From contig CAJNOI010000051.1 of assembly GCA_905250115.1 (NCBI GenBank), positions 310,001-374,000 on the forward strand: DNA of 64,000 bases, read 5' to 3'. The translations under genes were made by a program, and so were the position numbers. The notes beneath the pieces were generated by a model that was given only the letters and a program-made list of their open reading frames with translations, made no database searches and was not told the DNA's origin. This DNA comes from Adineta steineri (Eukaryota; Rotifera; Eurotatoria; Adinetida; Adinetidae). Position 1 is the stretch's first letter. Each line of letters begins with the position of its first letter. This document shows, one piece after another, positions 1 to 10,897 of the stretch.

Positions 1-953
1 AATGATTTGAGAAGTACTTTTCTAAAATGTATATATAAGGAATATCCTTGAAAATAAAAAATTCTTCTCTATCTATAAGTAGGCTTAAATGTATTTCAAT
101 TTATTTAATTGTAATTATATATAAAAAAAAACTTCAACTTGTCTCGATTCTACCATAAATTGAATAAATACAGAACTTAAATTTCTATATTGTCAGACAT
201 ATTAAGTTATTATGACGTCGTTTCAATCTAGTAATTCAAATCAAGTAGAAATCTGTAAATGTTACGATATACTAACTATTAGCTTGACAGAGAATATATT
301 CGATGAAATTAATTTTATTTTCTCTTTTGATTGACTTGTAAAATGTTAATCTTGTTTTTTGTAGTATTTCATGAGAGATCTAATGCATGCATTTTTCTCT
401 TTTTTTCTTTAATATTAATACTAAGTATGTTTTCATCAATCTTGCAGAGGTTAAAGGGGCGGGAAGAAAAAGAAAGTACATTCAACTTGTGTTTTGATAC
501 GGAAAGACATTGCACGTAACTACTGGGATAATTTCCCATAGAATAATTAATATTCAAGGTAAAATCATGTTTAAATGACGTATTTAACTAGAATATGAAT
601 AGAAGATTAGATTGATCTATTCAATAAATAATCCATGATAAATCAGAATTCAATGTACTTCAAGTCCGATTCTATTCAGAAAACGTTTTTTGAGAACATT
701 GCCAAGTTATACGCTATTTGTCGATACTTGAAACATTTCCTGTGAATAATAACACTTCCTACTATAATGTCAGTGAGTTGACGACATGAATACAAAAAGA
801 AAAGAAATCTTTAATACTTTTCTATGTCATGTTTATTAGTATAATAAAATATATTATAATAAATAATATTTTCTCTCGATAGAAGATTATTTTTTAATGA
901 TTGAAAGAATATTCTAGAATTTTGAAATATGTCATTATATATTTTATTTTTAT
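1..953. other. AT-rich non-coding stretch
   Basis: No reading frame here shows a recognisable domain. The stretch lies upstream of the methyltransferase-like exon. I looked for a glycine-rich SAM-binding motif I that should precede that exon and saw none. Confidence 0.5.
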
Positions 954-956
954 AAG

Positions 957-1487
957 ATTGCTCTTGATGTATCAACATCGATGATAACAAAAGCTCAACA
1001 ACGTGTAAAACAATTTCAACAACAACAACAAAATTCATCAATTTCATGGATGATTCATGATCTTAATAGTGCTAATGAATTATCAATCGATGATTCATCA
1101 ATCGATGCAATTATTAGTACTCTTGTTCTCGAACATATTGTTTCACTTAATGAATTTTTCAAAATTATATATAGATTATTAAAAAAAAATAATCATAGTT
1201 GGGCTTTTATTACTGCTATGCATCCAAATATGTATCAAGCTGGTTCACAAGCAAGTTTTATTGATAAAACAACTGGTCAAAAATTATGTGGAGTATCATT
1301 TGATCATTCTATTGAAGATATTATTGAAATAGCAACTAAATCAAATTTAATATTAATAAAATATATGGAAAAAGGAATAGAAAATGAAGAACATGCAAAT
1401 AAATTAGGATATCGAGCTAAAAAATGGATTGGAATCAATATTCATGCTTCTTTTCTTTTTAAAATAAAAAACAACGAAATACTTTAA
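957..1487 (+). pseudogene. SAM-dependent methyltransferase, C-terminal exon, truncated
   Basis: The frame opens after a likely acceptor (AAG at 954-956) and reads IALDVSTSMITKA. This resembles the acidic-loop motif of class I methyltransferases (hydrophobic-D-x-S-x-x-M-x-x-A). A later D-A-I-I-S-T-L-V-L-E-H segment fits motif IV with the post-motif helix. The usual Gly-rich motif I is missing from the preceding 950 bases. Either the first exon lies outside the window, or this is the surviving 3' half of a broken gene. The ATG at 981 is inside the conserved fold and is unlikely to be a real start. Stop at 1485-1487. The substrate cannot be inferred. Confidence 0.45.
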
Positions 1488-2590
1488 AACTAATATAGGC
1501 AAATTGCATGATTGTAATGTTTTTTTTTTTCGTTGAAGACAGATGGCAAAAAAAATTAAACATCATTATTCTAATAATTTGTTTATGTTATTGTGTCGAA
1601 CAAAACTGATATATTTATCGGTGTACCGTAGAAAGGCCAAAAGGAAAAATGTAACACGAATAAACATAAAAAAGGAACATTGTCGAAATCAGAAAATATT
1701 TAAAAAAATGGTATGTTCTGTTAACATCGACTCTAACCCTTTATTGTTGACTTTCTCATTATTCTACTCATTTGAAACAATAATCAGTATTAACGATGAT
1801 GAGTTTCAAATTGAATAAACCATAGATTGCGTGAATTTTGTGAAAAAAAGAGGCGACAAGTGAGACATAAGACAATACTTATCCCACGTATCGATGAGGA
1901 CAAATGTGCAAAAGTAATGTTATCACCTGCAGCAATAGTTGTATTACCAAATGATAGTACATTTAATAAAGAACGTCGTGCTGGTACACAAAACATTCCG
2001 ACGACACAATTATTTGAAGTTCATAATCCGCATTCAAGAGCGTTAAGAAACAATGTCTTATTAGTTGAAATTTACGGTATTTTTCCCCTCCGATATTTTT
2101 CTTTTGGACATTTTTCATTTTGGCTTTTCTACGGCCAACTCACACGTCTATAACCATATATTCATCTACCATTTAGATCTCCACTGCCATCCACATGCTC
2201 AACATTATCAGATTACTCAAATAAATTTCATTAGTGTCTTAAATTCTAAACAAATACAAAACTGCAATATTTTGTTGAACGACTAAATCGTTGCTCAAAA
2301 GATTGATCATATATATATTTTCATATGTCTTATCAAAAGTTTTATACTTAAAAATAGTTTCTTTTACAAGATTGTATTAAAACTAAGGTTATTTTCTTTT
2401 TTACTACTCATATGATTCTAACAATGACAATTATATCATACGACACATTTAGTTAAATAAAAACGAAGAACAGAAATAACATAATTTACTTTAGAAGATA
2501 ACAAAAGAAAAAAAGAAAAGTTGTTTGATATATAGAATTTTTCGTATGTTTTATTATTAATAAACGTTAACGACAGAAGAAAAAGAGTTA
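1488..2590. other. Intergenic stretch with an orphan open frame
   Basis: No recognised gene. A frame at 1827-2090 is noticeably less AT-rich than its surroundings. It follows an ATAG acceptor-like site and ends near a GT donor-like site (after ATTTACG). It encodes a non-repetitive peptide including IPRIDEDKCAKVML and PNDSTFNKERRAG, without an ATG start. I do not recognise it; it could be one exon of a lost gene. Confidence 0.3.
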
Positions 2591-5048
2591 TGTCGCGTAC
2601 GGTAAGAATATTGTAAAATTTAGTTTCATTGAAATTTAAAATAATTTTTTTTTGTTAGAAAAATCGACGTGATTCACCACCACCAGTTTATACAATTAAT
2701 GAAACTAATGAAACTAATGGTGATATTGATCAGTACGACTTTGATAAGGATGATCAGTTGATAGTCGAACCAAGTGAAGCAAGTTCATCAGATAAACTTT
2801 CAGTTTTAACAAAATTGGCATATGCTTCTGTTGGTTTACCATATTCTATGCAATTATCAATCATCGCTTTTTATATAAACTATTTTCTTCTAGATGTTGC
2901 TAAAGTTAGATAAATTTTTTTTATTCAAATTTCTATCAAATGACTATTTTAGGTATCACCAATATATAATGCAGTTATTTTATTTACTAGTCGTCTTATT
3001 GATGGTTTAACGGATCCTATTGGTGGTTACCTTTTTAGTAGATTTTCATTCAGATGGGGAAAAATGAGACCTTGGTATGTATATAGCTGACTATTGAGTA
3101 ACTTAAAAGTAGGTTATCTAAGCTGAAATGTAGGTCATTAAATCATGTCATTTTTTTCCTTCTTTATATTTCTATTTAATTAAACATATGATAATCAATG
3201 AGATTTTTGTAATAACTAAATAACAGAAAAAAACATTCAATATTACTTTTAGGATACTTTTTTCATCACCTTTTGTTGCACTCTGTTACTTTGCCTTATG
3301 GTGTCTTCCAAACATATCAGAAGGTGGTAAATTTGCCTATTATTTTGCAGCTCATTCTTTATTATGGACATTCATGACTGTAAGTCATATGGAAATAATA
3401 TTCTGTAATAAAAATGTAAAATTAATCTAGGCATCACGTATTCCACATACAGCTCTCACCGTTTATTTAACATTAGATCAAACTGAACGAGATCAACTAA
3501 CAAAATATCGTATATAAATATATGTTATCTATATTACTTTAAATTTTGATTTGTTATATAGGAACTTTATTCGAAGCTGGTGGTCTTTTACTTTCAATTG
3601 CTTTTCATTGGGGTGTTACAGCTGCCTTCGGTGTAACAAGAGAAATATGTTTGAACGACACTATTTCATCTAATTTAACTGATGTAATACCAACTGGTGT
3701 AGAAGCTAATGTGGTAATGATTAAAATTAATTTTCTATTTATTTCCTATATATTCTATTTATTTTTCTAAATAAAATTTAGGCAGGTGCATATATGACTT
3801 CAGCTGGTGTTGTAGCTTTACTTTGTATTTTAACATCTATATTTTTATTTTATAATGTTCGCGAAATTGTTGGTAAGTTAAATTAATATTGAGACAAAAA
3901 TCAATTTTTAGAAATAATAAAATTCTAGATGTTATACCAACAAGTGAAACGAGTTTTATACAAGGTTTTAAAATGATTCTGCGTTATAAACCATTTTTAA
4001 TTTTAACAGCAGCAACTGTTGCATCTATTCTTGCTACTCAGGTGTTTATAAATATAATCATTTATTTGTTTGATAAAGATTTTTCCTAGTTTATTTTATT
4101 CTATAGTCAATTCAAAGTGTTCTTGAATTATATTTAAATCATGTGAAAAAAAATCGTACAATATTTCCATTTCTTGCTGGATCATTAATTGTTAGTATTT
4201 ACTTTTAAATTTTCTTTGTACATATATATATCTTTACTCATAGATATCAACAATGATTCTTCTATTTGTTTGGTCAATAGTAATGCGTAAAATTGGAAAG
4301 AAAAAAAGTTTTCTCATTGGAAATTTGGTATAGTTTAATTTGTTGATATTTCAATAAATAATACTTTTTTAAACTAGTGTCTATTACCAGCAGTAATTAT
4401 TATATTAATTAGTCAATCTCCAATGGCTCTTTTATTTGTTGCAGCTATTTTCGGTGCAAATACAGTTGCTTGTGGTTATGTTATGCCATGGTTTATAAAA
4501 CTTTTTTTTATTAAATCTCTTGAATTAAAACGATAATTACATTTAGGGCAATGTTACCAGAGTGTATTGATTCATTTATGCTCGAAACAGGTCGAAGACC
4601 GGTAGAAATTTTTTATACATTGTTTTTTCTTGGTGCTAAACTTGCGCAAGCATTATATGCTGGTCTTGTTCAATTAGCACTTTCGTAAACTTTATTGAAT
4701 TATAATTTGTTTTAATTTATAATACATTTGAATTTTTAGTGTTAGTGGTTTTGACGCTAAACTTTGTGATCACCAACCAGAATCGGTTGAATTAACATTA
4801 AGATTATTAATGGGAGCAGTTCCAGGAATTATAATGGTTCTATCAACAATATGTTTATATTTTTATTCAATTGATGATGTACGAGCTAAAGAAATTCAAC
4901 AACAATTATTTGAAATGAGGTATGTAATGAATTAAGACAGTTATTTACTGATTGTTTTTTTTCTTCCAGAAATATACCATCATTAGCGGTAAAACTCGAT
5001 GATGACTTATCAAACGCAGGCAGTGAATCGGAAATAACTCATTTCTAA
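2591..5048 (+). CDS. MFSD2-like sodium-coupled lipid symporter (MFS_2/GPH family)
   Basis: Predicted multipass transporter of 539 residues. The family includes MFSD2A, which imports lysophosphatidylcholine with Na+. Exons: 2591-2602, 2659-2904, 2953-3074, 3253-3379, 3431-3509, 3562-3713, 3782-3872, 3929-4041, 4107-4190, 4244-4327, 4378-4490, 4547-4684, 4740-4919, 4970-5048. The phases join cleanly, giving 1620 coding bases. TM2 carries RLIDGLTDP; its two Asp (about residues 103 and 107) match the cation-site pair of MFSD2A and melibiose permease. Further family hallmarks are LDQTERD before the central loop and WAMLPECID in the second half. The first exon encodes only MSRT. Acidic N-terminal tail, cytosolic C-terminus. 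A possible AATAAA lies at about 5114. The exact substrate is inference; other GPH members remain possible. Confidence 0.88.
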
Positions 5049-5535
5049 AAAATATTTTTCTATTCATATATCTAAATAGATTTTATGTTTTTTTGTAATA
5101 GATTTTTTTAAATAATAAAATTCTTAACCATGAAATCATTTGTATTGTTCATCTAATTAACACTATGAAAAGGTAATGGTAAACCTAGTAAGGTTCTGAT
5201 ATATACCCAAATAGTGGTACGATGGTAACGGTTATTATTTAGTATTGAACAAGAAAAATAATCTTTAGTGATAACTATAAACTTTAAAAATATCTAATCC
5301 AATATTAAACTGCTTGAGAAATTTTTTATTACAATATTTATTTTATCGAAAGTTAAAAATACATGCATTGTGTTATATATTTATTCTTTGTTCATATATA
5401 TTTCACTTAAGGACATTTACAAGGACAAAATATATACAGGGTCAATTGACAAAATTGTATTAAAATGTTGCTAGGTATTTTTCTATTCAATTATAAAATA
5501 AAAATCTAATGAAATGTTTTGATTTTTTTTTCGAA
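5049..5535. other. Intergenic region between convergent genes
   Basis: AT-rich spacer between the 3' ends of the symporter gene and the intronless minus-strand gene. It holds AATAAA-like motifs near 5114 and on the minus strand, and nothing else that I can identify. Confidence 0.5.
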
Positions 5536-6477
5536 TTAATTATTATAACATTTTTTCTTTAATATTTGCCAATCTATACTACGTTTATTTATTTGACAAA
5601 TACGTCGACGTGTTTCATAGATGTAACTTAAATCTATTGGATTTTGTTTTGGTCGACGTATACTACGTATTGTATAAAGATCAGAATGAGTATATTTGTT
5701 TAATACGTTCGGTGCGATAGATAATGATTCAATTTTATCATGTGATTCGAAATGATTTGATCGTGGTCTAATTAGTGATTGTTGAGATTTTTCATTTGAT
5801 ATTAAATTATCGATATTTGAAGTTGTTCTACCAAGTACATTCGATGCAGTCATTGATCGAATTGGATTTGTTTTATTTCTTCGAATATCATTCAGTGTTA
5901 ATGAACGATGAAGAGTAGATGAATCAAGATTTTGTTTTTCTGTTGATACATTAGCAGTTTGTGTTTGAATATGTTTCCAAGTTTGTTCTAAATTACGAGC
6001 GATTTCATCTTCATCTTGTTGATTTTGATTTTGTTTAGGAATATTATTTGTTGTTTTATCGATAGGAACTGATGATAAAGTTTGAATAGGATTTTTTTGA
6101 AGAAATTCTTCATATCTTATTTTAATATTTAAACGACGTTCTTCTTCTCTCGGTGGTATAATAAGACCTGGTCGATTCGATGTAATATGATCTAAATTTC
6201 TCACTTGATATTCATAAAATGCGTCGGTAATATTTGTTTTGTTATACTCATATTCTTGTAAACTTTTTTTTAATTGTCGTAAATAAGTTTCTTTTTTCCA
6301 TGTGTATAATAAATCTCGATTATATTTTTCTTCTATATCATAATCTTTCATATCTTTTACTAATTGTATATCATATAAACGTTGACGATCAATTAATTGA
6401 CCTTGAATTATTTTATTTTTTTGTATTGCTTGAAAAACATTTGATTCAGGAACATTCGTATTTTTTGATTGTTCCAT
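5536..6477 (-). CDS. Intronless hypothetical protein, charged and coiled-coil-like
   Basis: A single open frame of 313 residues from the ATG at 6477 (MEQSKNTNVPESN). The frame runs on upstream only through a TTG, so this ATG is preferred. The first 140 residues are rich in Lys, Glu, Arg and Tyr in a helical pattern (QLVKDMKDYDIEEKYNRDLL), ending in a Pro-rich PGLIIPPREEERRLN. The middle is Gln/Asn/Ser-rich and disordered, and the C-terminus is basic. There are no membrane segments and no recognised domain. I do not recognise the family; a cytoskeletal or ciliary coiled-coil role would be a guess. The intronless state contrasts with its neighbours. Confidence 0.65.
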   Translation of the reverse strand: MEQSKNTNVPESNVFQAIQKNKIIQGQLIDRQRLYDIQLVKDMKDYDIEEKYNRDLLYTWKKETYLRQLKKSLQEYEYNKTNITDAFYEYQVRNLDHITSNRPGLIIPPREEERRLNIKIRYEEFLQKNPIQTLSSVPIDKTTNNIPKQNQNQQDEDEIARNLEQTWKHIQTQTANVSTEKQNLDSSTLHRSLTLNDIRRNKTNPIRSMTASNVLGRTTSNIDNLISNEKSQQSLIRPRSNHFESHDKIESLSIAPNVLNKYTHSDLYTIRSIRRPKQNPIDLSYIYETRRRICQINKRSIDWQILKKKCYNN

Positions 6478-6700
6478 TGATTTAATTAATTGAATAGAAA
6501 TGTTTATTAAATTCCTTCTCACCTTTTTGCTTATATACAAATGTTATTAATCAAACGAAAAAGAAAAAAACTTCGTTTTCTCTTTTCTGTGGAAGAGAAG
6601 ACGACGACAATCAAAAAAAAAGTGTTTTTTCATTTTCATATATTTAAAAAAGTTTGATTTATTCTAATAAATAATTAATTTTCAAATGTTTATAAATTTT

Positions 6701-6782
6701 TAACCGAGATAACTGGAGACCTTGTAATCTTTATTATTCAAGAGTAATAGTGAAGATCATAGGTCTCGAGCTATCTTGGTTA
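6701..6782. ncRNA. MicroRNA-precursor-like hairpin (candidate)
   Basis: The two ends are near-perfect complements. The outer arm begins TAACCGAGATAACTGGAGAC and its partner ends GGTCTCGAGCTATCTTGGTTA. Over the first 22 pairs there is one G:U wobble and two single mismatches. The stem then continues imperfectly to a loop near 6738-6745. The length of about 82 bases, a stem of more than 30 pairs with few bulges and a small loop are typical of animal pre-miRNAs. I recognise neither arm as a known conserved microRNA. A short foldback transposon is the alternative. No host gene overlaps it. Confidence 0.35.
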
Positions 6783-7205
6783 AGAACTCATCAACATTTT
6801 GTCCGAGTACCTATTTTTAGAATTCCAATAAAAGTCAAAATAAGAGCGTGTGATTTTTTTACTTTTAGTTAATAATAGAAAAATATTTATTTGAATTTAT
6901 TAATACTTACCCTTCAACCTCGTCTGGTGAAATGAATTTTAATGAGAAAAAATAGTATAATTTATTCTTCTGAATAAGTACTTGTTATTGAAATAAATTT
7001 AAATAATATTATTTATTTTTTTAATTCAAAATGTCGACTGAATTTAATGGTGAAATGAAAATATAATGGATAAATCAAAATTGAATATCCCTCAATTAAT
7101 AACAAGATTTAAAAGAACTCGAAAAAGTTCAATTAAAACTCACAACGGAAGATCGCCAGCTGTTCACAACGTCTGTATTCCATCTTTTAGTCACTAGTAG
7201 ACCGC

Positions 7206-7392
7206 AATGAGGCCTAGAATATTTCTAAGCTTTCAGTCAAAATGAATGTTTTATTTGCCAGATATGCCGTTTTTTAAAAAATCTCAATTTTAAAATATGT
7301 TGTCAAAATATGAGCAATTTACTGAAAAGCTGATAGTTTCTTGAGAAAGCATTCGGTTGGACTGTAATTTTAGAAATATTCTAGACATCATT
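7206..7392. repeat. Foldback (inverted-repeat) element
   Basis: The left arm from 7206 (AATGAGGCCTAGAATATTTC) is mirrored by the right arm ending at 7392. The core CTAGAATATTTCTAA is identical over 15 bases, followed by imperfect matches for about 25 more. The arms flank a loop of roughly 95 bases. No clear target-site duplication was found. It is probably a decayed MITE or other foldback element. Confidence 0.45.
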
Positions 7393-10234
7393 AAATGCAT
7401 TTATGGGTGAAATTCGTTCATTTGATTTTTTATCGACATATCGCGTCCTTGAGACCGAAGATCGAGTAGAATAATCATATTTCATTGAGGCCTACTCATG
7501 GCCAGAAGACAGAGTCTAAACAACTTGAACATCTGGAGGGCTTTTTCTCGTCAGTTAATTCATTTGTTTTTTCCTATCAAAACGAATAAGAACCATTTAG
7601 ATATTTGAACCCATTCTTTTGATGTCAATAAGTGTCAATTATTGTCTCGATTGATTCATATTACTAGAAAGTAATGACATTATTATTCTTTTGACATTCT
7701 ATTCTTTCTATTGGGACTATTCTCAATTTGAATTTCAATACACAATGAAAAACATTTATTTGAGTTAATTATAAAAAGACACATATCATTCCAATACTAA
7801 ATGCAACAAGTTTTTTTGAATCGAAAAAACGAAAATAAAGATTCATCGGTAATTCCGATGATATTTTAGCTTTCTATACTTGGAATAAGTTAAATGTGAC
7901 TTGAGGTAATATTTAAAATATCGAGTTTGCAGAAACTTTCAAATGAACTTTTATCATCGGCTTATCTATTTTCTAAAGATTTCTTGATAAAAATAATTCT
8001 ACCGCATTCCACCCAAATATAATATAAAATGTCAAAGAAGGTCGAACATATTTATTAAGCAAATGTCATGAAAACATGAATGTCATGAGAATGTAAAAGT
8101 AATTTGAATATTCATCGAAAGTGATATTATTGATTAAATCAACTATCTTAACAATATGAAATAGAAAAGAAAGTGTATGTCATATTTAAATATTAAGTGC
8201 ATTAGATAAATGAATAGTGTAGTAGAGAATAATAAGTCTGAAGCCATTCGGGATGTTTTCGAGTATTTTCTTTAATTATTGTTATATAAGTAATCAGACT
8301 ATCGTAAATTTGCTTATATTTTAATGAGTTTTTTATTATGTAGAATCGGATTGAACATCAGACTATGCTATATTTGGTTATTCTACAAATCAATATATAA
8401 ATAGTTATGATATACGAAAATCAATGTTATTATAATCCGACTTTAGTTATCATCTTATTCATTAGTGATAATACTATTTTTATTGAATAGAATAAATCTC
8501 GCATGGAATATTTCTTGTTTTTGTTTTTAGCAATAAAAATATCAATATTGATTTGAAGTATTAAATTACAATATTTTTAATTAAAAAAATTAATTTTATT
8601 CTTTTCATTTGAATAAATCTAGTATCAGCTTTTGCTATCTCAAGAATAAAAAAAAAGGTCGCCTTAAGCAAATTTATCTCATTTAGTGTCACGCTAGCTT
8701 AATAATAGAAAATGAAAGATTCTATTTCTTATTATTCAGAATCATATCTCTATATATATTTATTTCATCGGTGAAAATCTTTATATTAAACATCGAGCAT
8801 ATTAAATTACATTTGACTTTGACCAAAAATCGATCTTATATAATAACTTTTTTTCTTCTTTCTTACAATAGGAAAAAGTAACAATATTGAATTATCTTAT
8901 AAATTTAATCATTCATACGAGTGATTATTTTTCTAGTGTATTCTAAACATTAAATCCAGACGATTAATATGCTTACTAAGAAGAAGCAAAAAAGAAAAAA
9001 GTCATCTATCGACAAAATAGAATCTTTCCTATTGACAAAACAAAATGTAAATATATATATAGGAATGATGATTGTCATTATGATAATACATAGTAATTTT
9101 CTTATTTCTTTTTCCTCCTCCCTGCAAAACAAATTCAATCAATTTGATTTGAGAGATTTAGAAAATCGTTACGTTTTCTTATAATTCATAATTGTCGTTC
9201 TGTTAACATTCATACGTTAAATAATATTCTTGCCGGATGTATGTTAGTCAATGTCATGCATTTGAAACCTTGCGATAATAATAACTACCCTTATTTTTGT
9301 TTCTTTTATTTTTTGATAAAATCTTTTTTCTTTTTTTTTGAGAAGACAATCAGTTGATAGGAGCAAGATGGGGTTTTTTTCTGATCATAGTCTAGAATAA
9401 TAATAACTATGTACACGTATATTTTTTCTTTTTCGTTGAGCAATATTCACTCACTCATATTCAATCTTGGATTTCTTTTTATATGTATGTGACAATCAGT
9501 AGTAAGTAGAGAGTGACAAATTGAAAGCCTCGGTTTTTTTTTTGTCAATAATAAAATCTAGTGAGACGAGTTGACTACAGAATGAACACGAGCGTAACAA
9601 CAAATCATATAAGAAACGAAGAGAAATGCAATCAACTAGAAAAAAAGACGACGACGACAAAGATAAAAAAAAGAAGAGTAAGAGAAAAGAAAACTTTCTT
9701 GCTTCGAATAAAGGAAATATCATCATCGTTTCATCAGCAGCAGCAGCAGCAGCAATGAGAAGTTAGTCTGCATGACTGTTAGTAAAGACAAAAGAAGAAA
9801 AAGAAAACGTATTGAGACATAAGGATGTTGCTCGAATGATTGTAATTCTTCTTAAATGATTTAAAATTTGACACTATATATTAAGAAACATTAAAAGAGA
9901 GAAAGGAAAATCTTCTATAACAATGATTTCTTTCTTTTCTTTTTCTTCTCTTCTCTCGTTTGTCTTTATTTTTCTTATATCAGAAAAAGAAAACTTTTCC
10001 GAAACTCCTCGTTTCATATATCTTGTAAATGTAAGTGTTGATGTCGAGGTGTATAATTGATTATAAGTAGAAGCGCTTAAAGAAAAAAAGATAGAAAGAA
10101 TAAGAAACGAAGTCTCTTATTATTTGCTCTTACCAAACCGCGGAAAGAGTCACTTTTATTCAATTCCGTTTCCTTGCTTATGTTCTCTTTGCTACTATTG
10201 TTACTGCTACCGTAGTGACATTGTCTTTGTCCTT

Positions 10235-10251
10235 TCTCTCTCTCTCTCTCT
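10235..10251. repeat. (TC)n microsatellite
   Basis: An uninterrupted CT dinucleotide run followed by a CTCTCCC-rich tail. Confidence 0.8.
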
Positions 10252-10424
10252 ACCTCTCCCTCTCCCTTTCTTAACATTTTTTTTTTATTAATAAATTGAA
10301 ACACAAATATTTTCTAGTAGAATAGAGTTTTTCACACATTTTCTTTTGTTACTTTAGATTTACGTGAATGAAATAATTTAAGGAAATAAATTAGTCAATT
10401 TCACATTTACTTAGCTACATTATA

Positions 10425-10446
10425 AAGAGAGAGAGAGAGAGAGAGA
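10425..10446. repeat. (AG)n microsatellite
   Basis: An AG run of about 11 units. It lies about 170 bases from a CT run, with which it could pair as an inverted repeat. Confidence 0.8.
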
Positions 10447-10897
10447 AAAAGGGAAGATATTCTCGTTTTCTCTCCAGGGTAAAGTGTCAACATTGGTTAA
10501 GGTCATCAACAAGTTTTGACGATCATTATTATAAAAAAAAGAGTGGTTTCCGCTTCTTTCACTTTCTGTTTGTTGCTCATCTGTCATTTATTGTCAACAT
10601 CGTCAGACATTATCGATGTGTAATCATCAACATCAATATCAATGTATAACAAATATTGTTATGCTTATATATTAACAAAACTATCACAACCGCCGCAACA
10701 TCTTCGACAAGTAATATTATCATCACGATTTTCTAATTGTATTATTCCATTACAAATAATCTTTAAATTATATAACATTCACTATTTATATAATATTGAA
10801 GCAAACCGTCGATGAAATTGTCGTTCAATGATTCGTTTTCGAATAAGACAACGACAAATGTCGACTACTAACGATATGATTTTGAATATCGCTAATC

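Larger units (their letters stand above)
6541..8940. other. Gene-poor AT-rich region
   Basis: No frame here has coding character. It contains two structured elements listed separately: a short imperfect hairpin at 6701-6782 and a longer foldback at 7206-7392. Confidence 0.5.
8941..10897. other. Intergenic region upstream of the cholinesterase gene
   Basis: Low-complexity polypurine/polypyrimidine sequence with a (CAG)n run near 9737-9755. Microsatellites are listed separately. The open frames here look like by-products of composition. The last few hundred bases presumably hold the promoter and 5' UTR of the downstream gene, but I see no defined element. Confidence 0.45.

Noticed and set aside
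8950-9184. Two opposing 60-70 codon frames
   Set aside because: Strongly Lys- or Phe/Ile-rich, as expected by chance in AT-rich DNA.
9496-10304. Several 60-76 codon open frames on both strands upstream of the cholinesterase
   Set aside because: Low-complexity Arg/Lys or Phe/Ser-rich peptides produced by polypurine/polypyrimidine tracts, with no splice logic or family match.
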